Assembly (NCBI RefSeq): GCF_014842915.1
Contig: NZ_JACYXI010000001.1
Coordinates: forward strand, 717,887 to 781,886
Direction of reading: 5' to 3'
Source of the DNA: Roseibium litorale
GTDB taxonomy: Bacteria; Pseudomonadota; Alphaproteobacteria; Rhizobiales; Stappiaceae
DNA length: 64,000 nucleotides
Positions 20,078-28,667 of this stretch are shown one piece after another (position 1 is the first letter of the stretch; each line of letters opens with the position of its first letter). A program made the position numbers and the translations under genes. The notes beneath the pieces are model-generated. The model ran no database searches. It was not told the DNA's origin and worked only from the letters and a program-made list of their open reading frames with translations.

Positions 20078-21553
20078 TTGACAAGTCTATTCTTTGTCCC
20101 AAGCGAAGATCTATTGCAAGCAACGGCAAAATCTCTCCGTCCGGCTTTGACAGACCTGCGCCATTTGGCGATTGTGACCTGTCTCCTGCTCTCCTTGCCG
20201 AGTCTCTCCATGGCTGAAAACCGCATCGACATGATCCGCCCCGACGCTCCTGAGCTTGCCGCTCACGGAGTTTTCGGTGTTGGCAGGACCACCTTGAGCC
20301 TCACCAATCCAGATCAGGTAGATGTCCTTGCCGTCATTGCCGGGGAAAAGGACAAGCGCTACGATCGTCCGCTGACTGTCGAAGTTTTCTATCCCGCGGC
20401 AGCGGAGACGCAGCCGGTTCCGATTGACGCGATGATGCGGGACGGATCAATGATCAAGCTGTCCGGGAGGTCCGCACCGGATGTGGAAGCGGATCGCTCC
20501 GGCGCCCCATACCCGCTCGTCATCGTGTCCCATGGGTATCCTGGCAACAGGTTCCTGATGAGTCATCTCTTGGAGAACTTCGCCTCCAAAGGCTATGTTG
20601 TCGCCGCCATCGACCACGCGGACAGCACCTACGACAATAAGGCAGCTTTTGAGGCCACGCTCGTCAACCGCCCGCTGGACCAGAAATTTGTCCTGAACGA
20701 GATGGACCGGCTATCGCGGGAAACAGATACGCTTCTAGGAGGCCTGGTCTCGACAGACCGCACCGGTCTGGTTGGCTTCTCCATGGGAGCCTATGGCGCA
20801 GTGATCACCTCTGGTGGTGGCCTTTCCAAGGTTGCAGTTGACGGCAACCGCAAGAAAATCGGTGATCTGCTTGCCATTCACGAAGCGGGGAGCCAGTCCT
20901 ATGCAGACATGCTGGACGACCGTTTCAAGGCAGTCGTCGCCATCGCTCCCTGGGGCCGTACCAAAGACTACTTCACGGAAGAAACCCTGAAGGGCGTAAG
21001 GTTGCCGATGCTCTACGTCGCAGGCAGCCACGACGACATTTCCGGCTACGAAAACGGCATTCGCAAGATCTGGGAAGAAAGCGTCAACACCAGCCGTTAC
21101 CTGCTGAGCTTCGAGTATGCCAACCACAACGCTGCCGCGCCAATGCCCGCGCCGGAGGAAAGCTTTTCTTACAGCGAAAAGCTCGGCTTTGCACCGTTCG
21201 ACCATTATGCCGACCCGGTATGGGACACAGTGCGGATGAACAACGTGCTGCAGCACTTTTCCACGGCCTTCCTCGACCTGCACCTGAAGCAGGATCTGGA
21301 CAAGGCGGCGTATCTCGATCTCATCCCCTCTTCGAACGACGGCGTCTATGCCATGAACGAGGACGGCACACCGAAACAGGAACACACCTACTGGAAGGGG
21401 TTTGGCAACCGGACGGCCAAGGGTCTAATGTTCGAGCATCTGCCGGCGGCAAAGTGCACTCTGCCCCTTCAGCCGGGCTCCGGTCCGGTCTTCAGGCCGG
21501 ATCATAAATCCACTGCTCCGGCACGTGAGCCGTCACTTCTTCGCCAGCTTTGA
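20078..21553 (+). CDS. Secreted alpha/beta hydrolase (dienelactone hydrolase/PAF-acetylhydrolase-like)
   Basis: Up to 491 residues. A signal-peptide-like stretch (LAIVTCLLLSLPSLSMA) precedes the mature part. The nucleophile elbow GFSMGAYGA carries the catalytic Ser, VIVSHGYPGNR is the oxyanion-hole region, and an Asp (LYVAGSHDDISGY) and His (YANHNAA) complete a plausible triad. These enzymes cleave esters of lipids or small acids in the periplasm. The first possible start is TTG 20078; a later GTG is possible. The last 62 bases overlap the convergent MOSC gene, and the final 30 residues are Pro/Arg-rich and may be a tail created by loss of an earlier stop. Confidence 0.78.
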   Translation: MTSLFFVPSEDLLQATAKSLRPALTDLRHLAIVTCLLLSLPSLSMAENRIDMIRPDAPELAAHGVFGVGRTTLSLTNPDQVDVLAVIAGEKDKRYDRPLTVEVFYPAAAETQPVPIDAMMRDGSMIKLSGRSAPDVEADRSGAPYPLVIVSHGYPGNRFLMSHLLENFASKGYVVAAIDHADSTYDNKAAFEATLVNRPLDQKFVLNEMDRLSRETDTLLGGLVSTDRTGLVGFSMGAYGAVITSGGGLSKVAVDGNRKKIGDLLAIHEAGSQSYADMLDDRFKAVVAIAPWGRTKDYFTEETLKGVRLPMLYVAGSHDDISGYENGIRKIWEESVNTSRYLLSFEYANHNAAAPMPAPEESFSYSEKLGFAPFDHYADPVWDTVRMNNVLQHFSTAFLDLHLKQDLDKAAYLDLIPSSNDGVYAMNEDGTPKQEHTYWKGFGNRTAKGLMFEHLPAAKCTLPLQPGSGPVFRPDHKSTAPAREPSLLRQL

Positions 21554-22115
21554 CGACGCCTGGCCTTTCGACAAAGCCGACAAGCCCGCGCAGCCGCCGG
21601 GCGACCTTCGGAAACAGGAGGTCCAGCCCTTCGCGCTCTCGGAAATGCTTCGCAATTGATTTGCCTGCATAGCGGCAGGGCGCATTGTCGCCGTCGACCC
21701 GGACCACCGCGCCGCCTTCGAAAACGAGACGGGTTCTCGGTGGGATCAGGGACAGGCTGGGTATACCGGAAACGGAGATATTGCCGCCAATCCAGCCCGC
21801 GTGAAGCTGTGAAATCTCCATGCGCCCGGCGATCACCGCCAGTTCCTCGATGCTGAGAACCGAAATCTGCCGCTCGTTGCACATTTCCGTACCGCGCGGA
21901 TACCAGGGCTCACGGCCACCCGAGCACCTGCTGAAGCCGCTGTGCAGGTCGCCTGGAATGCCCTCCATGCCGAGCGTCAGGGCTTCGCAGGAGAAAGTAT
22001 TGAAGTCCTCGTGAGTTCTTGTCTTGAGAACCTCTTCCACCCGGCCCTTGAGCTTGCGTCCACGGATCACCCTCAAGGCATCAAGAGTCGCGTTCAGAGC
22101 AGTTGCATTGGTCAC
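21492..22115 (-). CDS. MOSC domain protein
   Basis: A protein of 207 residues from GTG 22115 with GGAG 8 bases upstream; the longer open frame to 22253 lacks such support. GGREPWYPRGTEMCNERQISVLSIEELAVIAGRM and the LHAGWIGGNISVSGIPSLSLIPPRTRLVFEGG stretch are typical of the MOSC beta-strand domain found at the C terminus of molybdenum cofactor sulfurase. GDNAPCRYAGKSIAKHF contains the conserved Cys of that family. Stand-alone MOSC proteins (YiiM/YuaD-like) are thought to move sulfur or hydroxylamine-reducing equivalents with the Mo cofactor. The 3' end overlaps the convergent hydrolase gene by 62 bases. Confidence 0.85.
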   Translation of the reverse strand: MTNATALNATLDALRVIRGRKLKGRVEEVLKTRTHEDFNTFSCEALTLGMEGIPGDLHSGFSRCSGGREPWYPRGTEMCNERQISVLSIEELAVIAGRMEISQLHAGWIGGNISVSGIPSLSLIPPRTRLVFEGGAVVRVDGDNAPCRYAGKSIAKHFREREGLDLLFPKVARRLRGLVGFVERPGVVKAGEEVTAHVPEQWIYDPA

Positions 22116-22277
22116 GCAAGAATCTCCGGAAAGATGCGGGAAGCACGGAACAGCAGTTCTCAGGAGCAAAGGCCACGTCCTTACCAATCCCGCCAGCGGC
22201 AAACAAGAAGCCAAATTGCTCCAGCCTCTCTTGCGGCGGCACTTCAATCTCAAAAATTACCTGCACAGTTTCACAAC

Positions 22278-22310
22278 TTATGATTTTATTGGTCAGATAT
22301 AAAATCATAA
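22278..22310 (+). promoter_or_regulatory. 12-bp perfect inverted repeat abutting the ribosome site of the GH64-like gene
   Basis: TTATGATTTTAT (22278-22289) and ATAAAATCATAA (22299-22310) are perfect arms with a 9-base spacer. The repeat ends right before the AAGGGAG ribosome site of the gene at 22323. It could be an operator, or an RNA hairpin beside the ribosome site. Confidence 0.6.
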
Positions 22311-22322
22311 AGGGAGCCAGCA

Positions 22323-23660
22323 ATGACCAGTCAATGTCTCGAACTGAAGTTCGTGAATTCCACGACCCTTGAAGACAGCAAGGTCTTCATCACGTTTCAG
22401 ATCATCCCCGGAGGCCAGCCGGACTTCGACGTCACCTATGGCTCCGGGAAAGCAGTTTCCTTCAAAGCAGCCGATTGCATCATATCGGAATCCCTGAGCC
22501 TCAAGGACATTGGACCAGCGGGCTTTGAGGTGACCCGCGCAGAAGGCGTCGTCATTTATGTGTCCTATGGGGCACCGCTCACCTCCACCACGTCAGCGCC
22601 AGCCTACATTGGAGGCGGCACCGATTATGGCACCCTGTTCCAGCCTTTCGAGCTGACCCGGACCGGCAATCCCGGCGATCAGGGCGACATGACGGCAATC
22701 AATTACTTTGCCGCTCCGATGAAGATTTCCAGCTATGGGCAGGACGCCAGCAAACCGCTGCAATCGGTGGGCTATCTGACCGGCGCAAATCAGATCGGAA
22801 ACGAGATTTCAAAGCTGACCGGCGCAAATCCCCTGTCGCGGATCACCAATACCGGCGGCTATCTCGTGCGCTACATCGGCCCGTCGTCCTTCAATCCGCA
22901 AGATGCAACGATCCCGTTCCCGACGTTCGTTCCCTATCTGCAGGCGGTCTACAAGGCTGGCCAGCAAACGAAGATCGCCAACAACAATGCCTTTGTCTAT
23001 CCGCCTGCCGGCACAAATGGATCGACGAACTACAACTTTATTCTCGACATGACCGCCACAGCCCAGGCCGACGGCAGCATCGTGCTGGATGGAACGATAT
23101 CGACCGAAATCACCCCCGCCGGACAGGCGCCTTCACCTGGCAAATCCTTCAGCGGATGCAAGCTCACCATCTCCGCTGCGGATGAGAACCTCTATAATGG
23201 CGTCATCTACGGCCAGGCCTTTGCCGGCAATTCCGCCGTCAGCTTTTCCGGCGGCTGGAGCGAGCTGAAAGCCTATATCACCTCCCTCGGCCTCGACCCG
23301 CAGGACGCCTATGGCACAACCCAGCGGCTCGCGGTTGGAGAGATTACCTCCGGCCTGCTCATGGGCTTTGTCAACAGCCAGGTGACGCCCAAGGGCGGCA
23401 CCATTCCCATCAAGGACATGACGAGCCGTGACTGGTGGACGATCACACCTGTCATCGCCTTCGAGGACGTTCAGCCGGATCACCCCTACTACAACACCTA
23501 CGCGCAGGTGATCTATTCAGCTTCAGGCAATGAGGCCTATTCCATTCCTTATAGCGACCGGCTCGGAGACGGTCCTCTGGTCAACAGCGTCTCCTTTGAA
23601 AACCAGGATGTCCTGTCCTGGACCGTCGAGTTACTGCCGCCGCTGGCAACTCCAGTCTGA
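22323..23660 (+). CDS. GH64/thaumatin-like (beta-1,3-glucanase-like) protein
   Basis: A protein of 445 residues. The N-terminal LKFVNSTTLEDSKVFITFQI, VVIYVSYGAPL, and the block FQPFELTRTGNPGDQGDMTAINYFAAPMKI resemble the GH64-TLP fold of beta-1,3-glucanases, where a Glu in FExT and a following Asp are catalytic; here E110 and D122 are candidates. The match is by pattern only and remote. Oddly, no signal peptide is present (MTSQCLELKFVN), although glucanases of this family are usually exported. The following gene encodes a secreted protein, and both could form a unit. AAGGGAG lies before the ATG. It may alternatively be a non-enzymatic beta-sandwich surface or toxin-like protein. Confidence 0.55.
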   Translation: MTSQCLELKFVNSTTLEDSKVFITFQIIPGGQPDFDVTYGSGKAVSFKAADCIISESLSLKDIGPAGFEVTRAEGVVIYVSYGAPLTSTTSAPAYIGGGTDYGTLFQPFELTRTGNPGDQGDMTAINYFAAPMKISSYGQDASKPLQSVGYLTGANQIGNEISKLTGANPLSRITNTGGYLVRYIGPSSFNPQDATIPFPTFVPYLQAVYKAGQQTKIANNNAFVYPPAGTNGSTNYNFILDMTATAQADGSIVLDGTISTEITPAGQAPSPGKSFSGCKLTISAADENLYNGVIYGQAFAGNSAVSFSGGWSELKAYITSLGLDPQDAYGTTQRLAVGEITSGLLMGFVNSQVTPKGGTIPIKDMTSRDWWTITPVIAFEDVQPDHPYYNTYAQVIYSASGNEAYSIPYSDRLGDGPLVNSVSFENQDVLSWTVELLPPLATPV

Positions 23661-23773
23661 CTTCCCGCCCCAAGGAACCGAGCCCAGGCGAGACCAGGCA
23701 CGATCAAATTAATTGCATCTGAAATAAAAACAACCTTAAGGTGATTTAAGTCAGGAAAATACAGTCAGAGGGT

Positions 23774-23800
23774 CGCCAGCACGGGTCGATAATGCTGGCG
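23774..23800 (+). promoter_or_regulatory. Leader hairpin before the Cys-rich gene
   Basis: CGCCAGCA (23774-23781) pairs perfectly with TGCTGGCG (23793-23800), with an 11-base loop. It lies 22 bases before the ATG at 23823. There is no T tract after it, so it is a 5' leader structure or operator rather than a terminator of the gene upstream. Confidence 0.4.
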
Positions 23801-23822
23801 GCTCCGGCACGGAGGAACCTGC

Positions 23823-24587
23823 ATGACATCCTGTATACGGCTTTTCGTATCACTCTTGCTTGCTCTGAGCGGCTTGACCGGCACGGCTCTCAGCCAGGAC
23901 GAGGTTCCGCCCTGGGCAGACGAGATCGGGCAGGTGACCAATTTTCTCGCCTGCAAGGGCAATCCTTATGCCCTTTGCTACTATTCCGGCCCCGAACAGG
24001 CGACCCAGGTGAGAAACGGCTCTCCGTCAATGCCTTGCGTGGTATCACCGGACGGCAAAAGCGCTGACTGCACCTGTTACGCTATCACCGAAGACGATCA
24101 GGTGAAGCAGACCTATAATTTTGTCCTGATCGGCTCGATCCTCGATCCGAAGATCCGCGAGGAAACAATCAGCACCTGCGGAGCAGAGGGCGAAAACTGC
24201 AGAAACATGAAGAACCTGGCTCTGTGCAACACCAGCAAGAATATGCCCGGCTGCACCGTGGCGCCGGTCTGCAGCCACCTGGGCTCGATCGCAGGCAACA
24301 AGCTGCCGACGCTTTATCCGGGCGGCAATGCGAAACTGATCTCCACTTTCAGCTTTGCCTATGCGGGCGATCACCCGTTCGGCTCGACCGACTGCAGCGC
24401 AACGCCCGGCCCCTATGCCGGCTGCATGACCGCCCCCTGCACGGCGGCGGAAAACGGCGAAACCACCTGCAAATGCCCGATCTACAACGGGCCTTATCAG
24501 GTCGGCCTTCAACTCGGCAAGCTGCCTCCCTTAAGCTGCGATATCTCCCCCAACGTCTGGTCCGCAGCCGAAAATCCCGGCAACTGA
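23823..24587 (+). CDS. Secreted cysteine-rich protein of unknown function
   Basis: A protein of 254 residues with a clear signal peptide (MTSCIRLFVSLLLALSGLTG, cleavage expected near ALS-QD). The mature part, about 230 residues, has 16 cysteines, often in close pairs (CTC, CKC) and with motifs STCGAEGENC, PGCTVAPVCSHLG and CKCPIYNGPYQVG. An even number of cysteines in an exported protein points to up to eight disulfides. I do not recognise the family. GGAGG lies 6-7 bases before the ATG. It follows the GH64-like gene after 160 bases with the same orientation and could be its partner, for example in binding or protecting against a polymer or an enzyme, but this is only context. Confidence 0.8.
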   Translation: MTSCIRLFVSLLLALSGLTGTALSQDEVPPWADEIGQVTNFLACKGNPYALCYYSGPEQATQVRNGSPSMPCVVSPDGKSADCTCYAITEDDQVKQTYNFVLIGSILDPKIREETISTCGAEGENCRNMKNLALCNTSKNMPGCTVAPVCSHLGSIAGNKLPTLYPGGNAKLISTFSFAYAGDHPFGSTDCSATPGPYAGCMTAPCTAAENGETTCKCPIYNGPYQVGLQLGKLPPLSCDISPNVWSAAENPGN

Positions 24588-24630
24588 GCAGCCCCCCCGA
24601 GTGCGGCAGGTCTCCGGATCTGCCGCGCCC

Positions 24631-25188
24631 TCACTCAGCCGCGAAGAGACCGGTCGGATAGCCATCCAGACTGACCTGGTTCTTTTCGCGCTGATAGGCT
24701 TCCAGCTCCTCCGGCGACTTGTTGTCTGCCCAGCGGTCAAGCGACCCACGCTCGCCCCTGTAGTCGAACAGAGGCACACCGAAACCGCAGGAGGTCTGGA
24801 CCAGATCAATATCGATCAGGATCATCTGCCGCGCCCCCGGAGGCTCATTTCCCTCAAAGGGACCGGCCAGAAGCTCCGCATATTCCGCACTCTCCCGCCG
24901 GATCACCCGCCCGCTTCCATAAAGACGCAGGATCTGGGGTGGCCCTTCAACAGCGCAAAACATGATGGTCAGCCGGTTGAGCTGGCCAAGATGGGCCGCC
25001 GTCTCGTTGCTGGAGCCGGTCTGATCCAGATAGACCACCTGGTTCGGCCCGAGAATCCGCAGGGCCGTGGCAGGTTTCGGCGAGACATTGACCCGGCCGG
25101 CTGGAGCGGCGGAGCCGGTGAAAAAGATATGCTGCCGCGAAATGAAATCCGACAGGCGGCTGTCGATGGATGGAAATTGCTTGGCCAT
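24631..25188 (-). CDS. Pyridoxamine 5'-phosphate oxidase-fold flavoprotein
   Basis: A protein of 185 residues (MAKQFPSIDSRLSDFI) with GGGAG 7 bases before the ATG. IFFTGSAAPAGRVNVSPK, VVYLDQTGSSNETAAHL and LTIMFCAVEGPPQILRLYGSGRV are the strand pattern of the PNPOx-like split barrel, which binds FMN or heme. The C-terminal part is shorter than in true PdxH and lacks the PLP-site signature, so PdxH activity is unlikely. Homologous proteins are annotated only as pyridoxamine oxidase family. Transcribed alone, convergent with the Cys-rich gene. Confidence 0.8.
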   Translation of the reverse strand: MAKQFPSIDSRLSDFISRQHIFFTGSAAPAGRVNVSPKPATALRILGPNQVVYLDQTGSSNETAAHLGQLNRLTIMFCAVEGPPQILRLYGSGRVIRRESAEYAELLAGPFEGNEPPGARQMILIDIDLVQTSCGFGVPLFDYRGERGSLDRWADNKSPEELEAYQREKNQVSLDGYPTGLFAAE

Positions 25189-25395
25189 GCGTTTTCTCCC
25201 TCTGGCAGCCCAAGGCTGCCGCGGGCCGGCGGTCCGGTCAATTTAGCAAAACTCAACACAGGATAAAAAACCCAACAGCACAATCATTGGTTATATTGAA
25301 TATTAGAATATTAGTAATCTAGAGTAGTCTGAGGCCTGCCTTCGGCGCTGATGTGACACGGCCTGCGCAGGAAGGAGCGCACCGCGCCGTGAATT

Positions 25396-25419
25396 GAAGT
25401 GAAGTGAAGTGAAGTGAAG
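25396..25419. repeat. Pentanucleotide tandem repeat (GAAGT)n
   Basis: Four perfect GAAGT units plus GAAG lie about 60 bases upstream of the pectate lyase start codon. Such short repeats can change length by slippage. The surrounding 25230-25395 stretch is AT-rich with a direct repeat GAATATTA and holds no gene. Confidence 0.8.
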
Positions 25420-25479
25420 AGATTCACACAGCAAGCGCCTAAGGCAGACTGGTCGAAGCCCGTATCTTGGGAGGGATAC

Positions 25480-26817
25480 ATGACATTGTTCCGCAGTTCC
25501 TGCACCATGCGCAGCCTTATGGGCGCGCTCACACTATCAGCCCTCAGCTCGTCAGCCTTCGCCCTGCCGGACGGTATATCTGCAGCTGCAGTTTCACTGT
25601 CCCGTGAGGCAGCCCCGATGGGCTGGGCCACACAGGATGGCGGCACCACGGGTGGCGCTGCAGCTGACGAAGCCAATGTTTATCTTGCCCGCAACCGGAA
25701 AGACCTCATTGCCGCGCTGGGAGGCGGCAACGCGACCAATGCCAAGGACGATACGCCGCGCATTATCTTCATCACCGGCACCATTGACCTAACGGCTGGG
25801 GACGACGGCACACCCCTCAAGCAGGAAGATTTCGCCCAGCCCGGGTTCGACTTCGATGCCTATATAGAGGCCTATGATCCGGAGACCTACGGCTTCGACA
25901 AGGAGCCGGAAGGGCCGCTGGAGGACGCGCGCAAGGCCTCGCAAAAAGCCCAAGCCGCCCATACTGTTATCCGCATTGGATCCAACAAGACGCTGATTGG
26001 TGTGCCCGGCGCGAAGATCATCAATGGAACGCTCCTCCTTAAGGAAGTGGACAATGTGATCATCCGCAACATCACCTTTGAGGACAGCTATGACATGTTC
26101 CCCCAATGGGATGGCACGGATGGTTCAAAAGGCCATTGGAATTCAGAGTACGACCTCATTTCCATTGAGGACGCGCGCCGCATCTGGATCGACCACGCAG
26201 CCTTTTCAGACGGAGCACGGCCCGATGAAACCGCACAGGTGGTCTTTGGTGAACACATCCAGCACCACGATGGACTGATCGACATCAAGAAACTCGCGGA
26301 TCTTATCACCATCTCCAACAGCGTCTTCCGCGATCATGACAAGACCCACCTGATCGGCTCATCCGACAAGCGGGTGGAAAACCGCGGTCTTCTGAAAGTG
26401 ACCTTTACCGGCAACTGGTACGACAATGTCCGCCAACGTATGCCGCGGGTACGCTTCGGCCAGGTCCATATGCTTGGCAATCTGTTCACGCCGCGCCTTG
26501 ATGGCCCCTACCCGTTCCTCTACGCCTTTGGTGCAGGCAAGGAGAGCAAGATCCTCGCAGAGAACAACGTGTTTGAAGCAGAAGGGCTCGATGCTGCTGC
26601 AATCGTCGGCAATTACAAGGGCACGTCGCTGACGGTTTCCGGCACGGTTTTGAACGGACAGCCCGTGGACCCGGTTGCCGCCTTCAATACGGCAAATCCG
26701 GAGAAAACGCTGGGCAACAAGACCGGCTGGACACCTCCTTATGATTACACCAAGCCGGACCCGGCTTCCGTCAGCACCGCTGTCCGTGCCACGGCGGGAC
26801 CAACCCTGACCATGTGA
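25480..26817 (+). CDS. Secreted pectate lyase (polysaccharide lyase family 1-like)
   Basis: About 445 residues from ATG 25480, which has GGGAGG 6 bases upstream; the open frame to 25414 lacks a ribosome site. A signal peptide (SLMGALTLSALSSSAFA) is followed by a right-handed beta-helix: VIRIGSNKTLIGVPGAKIINGTL, VIIRNITFEDSYD and the WNSEYDLISIEDARRIWIDHAAFSDG stretch with calcium-binding Asp residues, then KVTFTGNWYDNVRQRMPRVRFGQVHMLGN, where R-x-P-R is the catalytic PL1 motif. The enzyme cleaves polygalacturonate outside the cytoplasm. An acidic insert of about 50 residues (QEDFAQPGFDFDAYIEAYDP region) separates the first strands. Terminated by a strong hairpin; single-gene unit. Confidence 0.93.
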   Translation: MTLFRSSCTMRSLMGALTLSALSSSAFALPDGISAAAVSLSREAAPMGWATQDGGTTGGAAADEANVYLARNRKDLIAALGGGNATNAKDDTPRIIFITGTIDLTAGDDGTPLKQEDFAQPGFDFDAYIEAYDPETYGFDKEPEGPLEDARKASQKAQAAHTVIRIGSNKTLIGVPGAKIINGTLLLKEVDNVIIRNITFEDSYDMFPQWDGTDGSKGHWNSEYDLISIEDARRIWIDHAAFSDGARPDETAQVVFGEHIQHHDGLIDIKKLADLITISNSVFRDHDKTHLIGSSDKRVENRGLLKVTFTGNWYDNVRQRMPRVRFGQVHMLGNLFTPRLDGPYPFLYAFGAGKESKILAENNVFEAEGLDAAAIVGNYKGTSLTVSGTVLNGQPVDPVAAFNTANPEKTLGNKTGWTPPYDYTKPDPASVSTAVRATAGPTLTM

Positions 26818-26820
26818 CAC

Positions 26821-26860
26821 AAACAAAAAAGGCGGACCAAACGGCCCGCCTTTCCCATTT
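26821..26860. terminator. Bidirectional terminator between pectate lyase gene and ettA
   Basis: AAAGGCGG (26828-26835) pairs with CCGCCTTT (26846-26853) around a 10-base loop. On the minus strand the stem is followed by TTTTTTGTTT, so it terminates ettA; on the plus strand a shorter T stretch serves the pectate lyase gene. Confidence 0.85.
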
Positions 26861-26880
26861 TCAATCACCAGAGCTGTCCC

Positions 26881-28530
26881 TCAGCGGGTCAGAGGCTTGT
26901 ACTTGATGCGGCGCGGATCGGCGGCATGGGCGCCGAGGCGGCGGACCTTGTCCTTTTCATAATCTTCGAAGTTGCCTTCGAACCACTCCACATGGCTGTC
27001 GCCTTCAAAGGCGAGCATGTGCGTGGCCAGACGGTCGAGGAACATACGGTCGTGCGAGATGACCACGGCACAGCCGGCGTAGTTTTCCAGCGCGTCTTCC
27101 AGAGCGGCCAGGGTCTCAGTGTCGAGGTCGTTGGTCGGCTCATCGAGCAGGAGAACGTTCGCGCCCTGCTTCAGCACCTTGGCAAGATGCACGCGGTTGC
27201 GCTGACCACCGGAGAGGTCCCCCACCTTCGCCTGCTGAGCCGGGCCTTTGAAGTTGAAGGACGAGCAATAGGCGCGGGAGTTGATTTCCTTGTCGTCGAG
27301 ATAGATCACCTCGGCACCGCCGGAGATTTCTTCCCAGACGTTATTGTTCGGGTTCAAGGCGTCGCGCGACTGATCCACATAACCCATGTGCACGGTATCG
27401 CCGACAATGACCTCGCCGCTGTCCGGCTTTTCCTGGCCGGTCAGCATCTTGAACAGGGTCGACTTACCGGCGCCGTTCGGGCCGATCACGCCAACAATGC
27501 CACCGCGCGGCAGCTTGAAGGACAGGTTGTCGATCAGCAGACGGTCGCCGAAGCCCTTGGAAACGTTCTTCAGTTCAATGACGTTTGCCCCCAGACGCTC
27601 ACCCACCGGGATGAGGATCTGTTCGATCGAGGGCATACGCTCTTCCTGAGCCGACAGCAGGTCTTCGTAAGCCTTGATACGCGCCTTGGACTTGGTCTGG
27701 CGGCCCTTCGGCGACATGCCCATCCATTCGCGCTCACGGGCAATCGCCCGGTTGCGGGCCATGTCCTCACGGCCTTCCTGGATCATGCGCTTGGACTTCT
27801 TCTCCAGATAGGAAGAGTAGTTGCCTTCGTACGGAATGCCCTGGCCGCGGTCCAGCTCGAGAATCCAGCCGGTCACGTTGTCGAGGAAGTAACGGTCGTG
27901 GGTGATAATCAGCACGGAGCCCTTGAACTCGCGCAGGTGGCGTTCCAGCCAATGCACGGTTTCAGCGTCCAGGTGGTTGGTCGGCTCATCGAGCAGCAGC
28001 AGGTCCGGCTCGCTGAGCAGCAGCTTGCACAGCGCCACTCGGCGGCGCTCACCACCAGACAGGTTGGTCACATCGGCATCTTCCGGCGGGCAGCGCAGAG
28101 CTTCCATCGCCATGTCGACCTTGCTCTCCAGATTCCAGAGATCTTCGGCGTCGATGATGTCCTGGAGCTTCGCGCCTTCCTCGGCCGTCTCGTCCGAGTA
28201 GTTCATCATCAGCTCGTTATAGCGGTCGACGATCGCCTGCTTGTGGGCCACGCCGTCCATGCAGTTTTCCTTGACCGTCTTGGACTCGTCCAGCTGCGGT
28301 TCCTGCGGCAAATAGCCGACCTTGGCGCCTTCTGCGGCCCAGGCTTCGCCGGTGTACTCCTTGTCGAGACCCGCCATGATCTTGAGCAGGGTCGACTTAC
28401 CGGCACCGTTCGGGCCGAGAATACCGATCTTGGCGTCCGGGTAGAACGACAGATGGATGTTGTCGAGCACCTTCTTGCCGTTATAGGCCTTGGAGAGGCC
28501 ATGCATATGATAGATGAACTGGCGCGCCAT
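26881..28530 (-). CDS. ettA: Energy-dependent translational throttle protein EttA (ABC-F ATPase)
   Basis: About 549 residues from ATG 28530 (MARQFIYHMHGLSKAYNGKK) with GGAG just upstream. It has two ABC domains, each with Walker A GPNGAGKST, signatures LSGGERRR and LSGGQRNR, and LLDEPTNHLD and LLDEPTNDLD Walker B regions. The insert between the strands of the first domain is the arm that contacts the ribosome. The C terminus RRIKYKPLTR is typical of EttA rather than Uup. EttA binds the ribosomal E site and slows initiation when ATP is low. No membrane partner is adjacent, as expected for ABC-F. Confidence 0.96.
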   Translation of the reverse strand: MARQFIYHMHGLSKAYNGKKVLDNIHLSFYPDAKIGILGPNGAGKSTLLKIMAGLDKEYTGEAWAAEGAKVGYLPQEPQLDESKTVKENCMDGVAHKQAIVDRYNELMMNYSDETAEEGAKLQDIIDAEDLWNLESKVDMAMEALRCPPEDADVTNLSGGERRRVALCKLLLSEPDLLLLDEPTNHLDAETVHWLERHLREFKGSVLIITHDRYFLDNVTGWILELDRGQGIPYEGNYSSYLEKKSKRMIQEGREDMARNRAIAREREWMGMSPKGRQTKSKARIKAYEDLLSAQEERMPSIEQILIPVGERLGANVIELKNVSKGFGDRLLIDNLSFKLPRGGIVGVIGPNGAGKSTLFKMLTGQEKPDSGEVIVGDTVHMGYVDQSRDALNPNNNVWEEISGGAEVIYLDDKEINSRAYCSSFNFKGPAQQAKVGDLSGGQRNRVHLAKVLKQGANVLLLDEPTNDLDTETLAALEDALENYAGCAVVISHDRMFLDRLATHMLAFEGDSHVEWFEGNFEDYEKDKVRRLGAHAADPRRIKYKPLTR

Positions 28531-28667
28531 GGGGCTCCGCATCTCCGCGTGTTGAATGGTGGAATCCGGGGATCTTTTGCCGGTCTTTTACGGGAGATTG
28601 GATGCGGGGGCAATGGGGCAAGCCCGGGTTGGTACTATCTCCCCATCGCCTCGCTCCTCAGAAGAGA

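Noticed and set aside
20078-20083. TTGACA at the proposed start of the alpha/beta hydrolase as a -35 promoter element
   Set aside because: No -10 element is found at 16-18 bases, and the same bases serve as a TTG start with a plausible signal sequence downstream. Left undecided rather than annotated.
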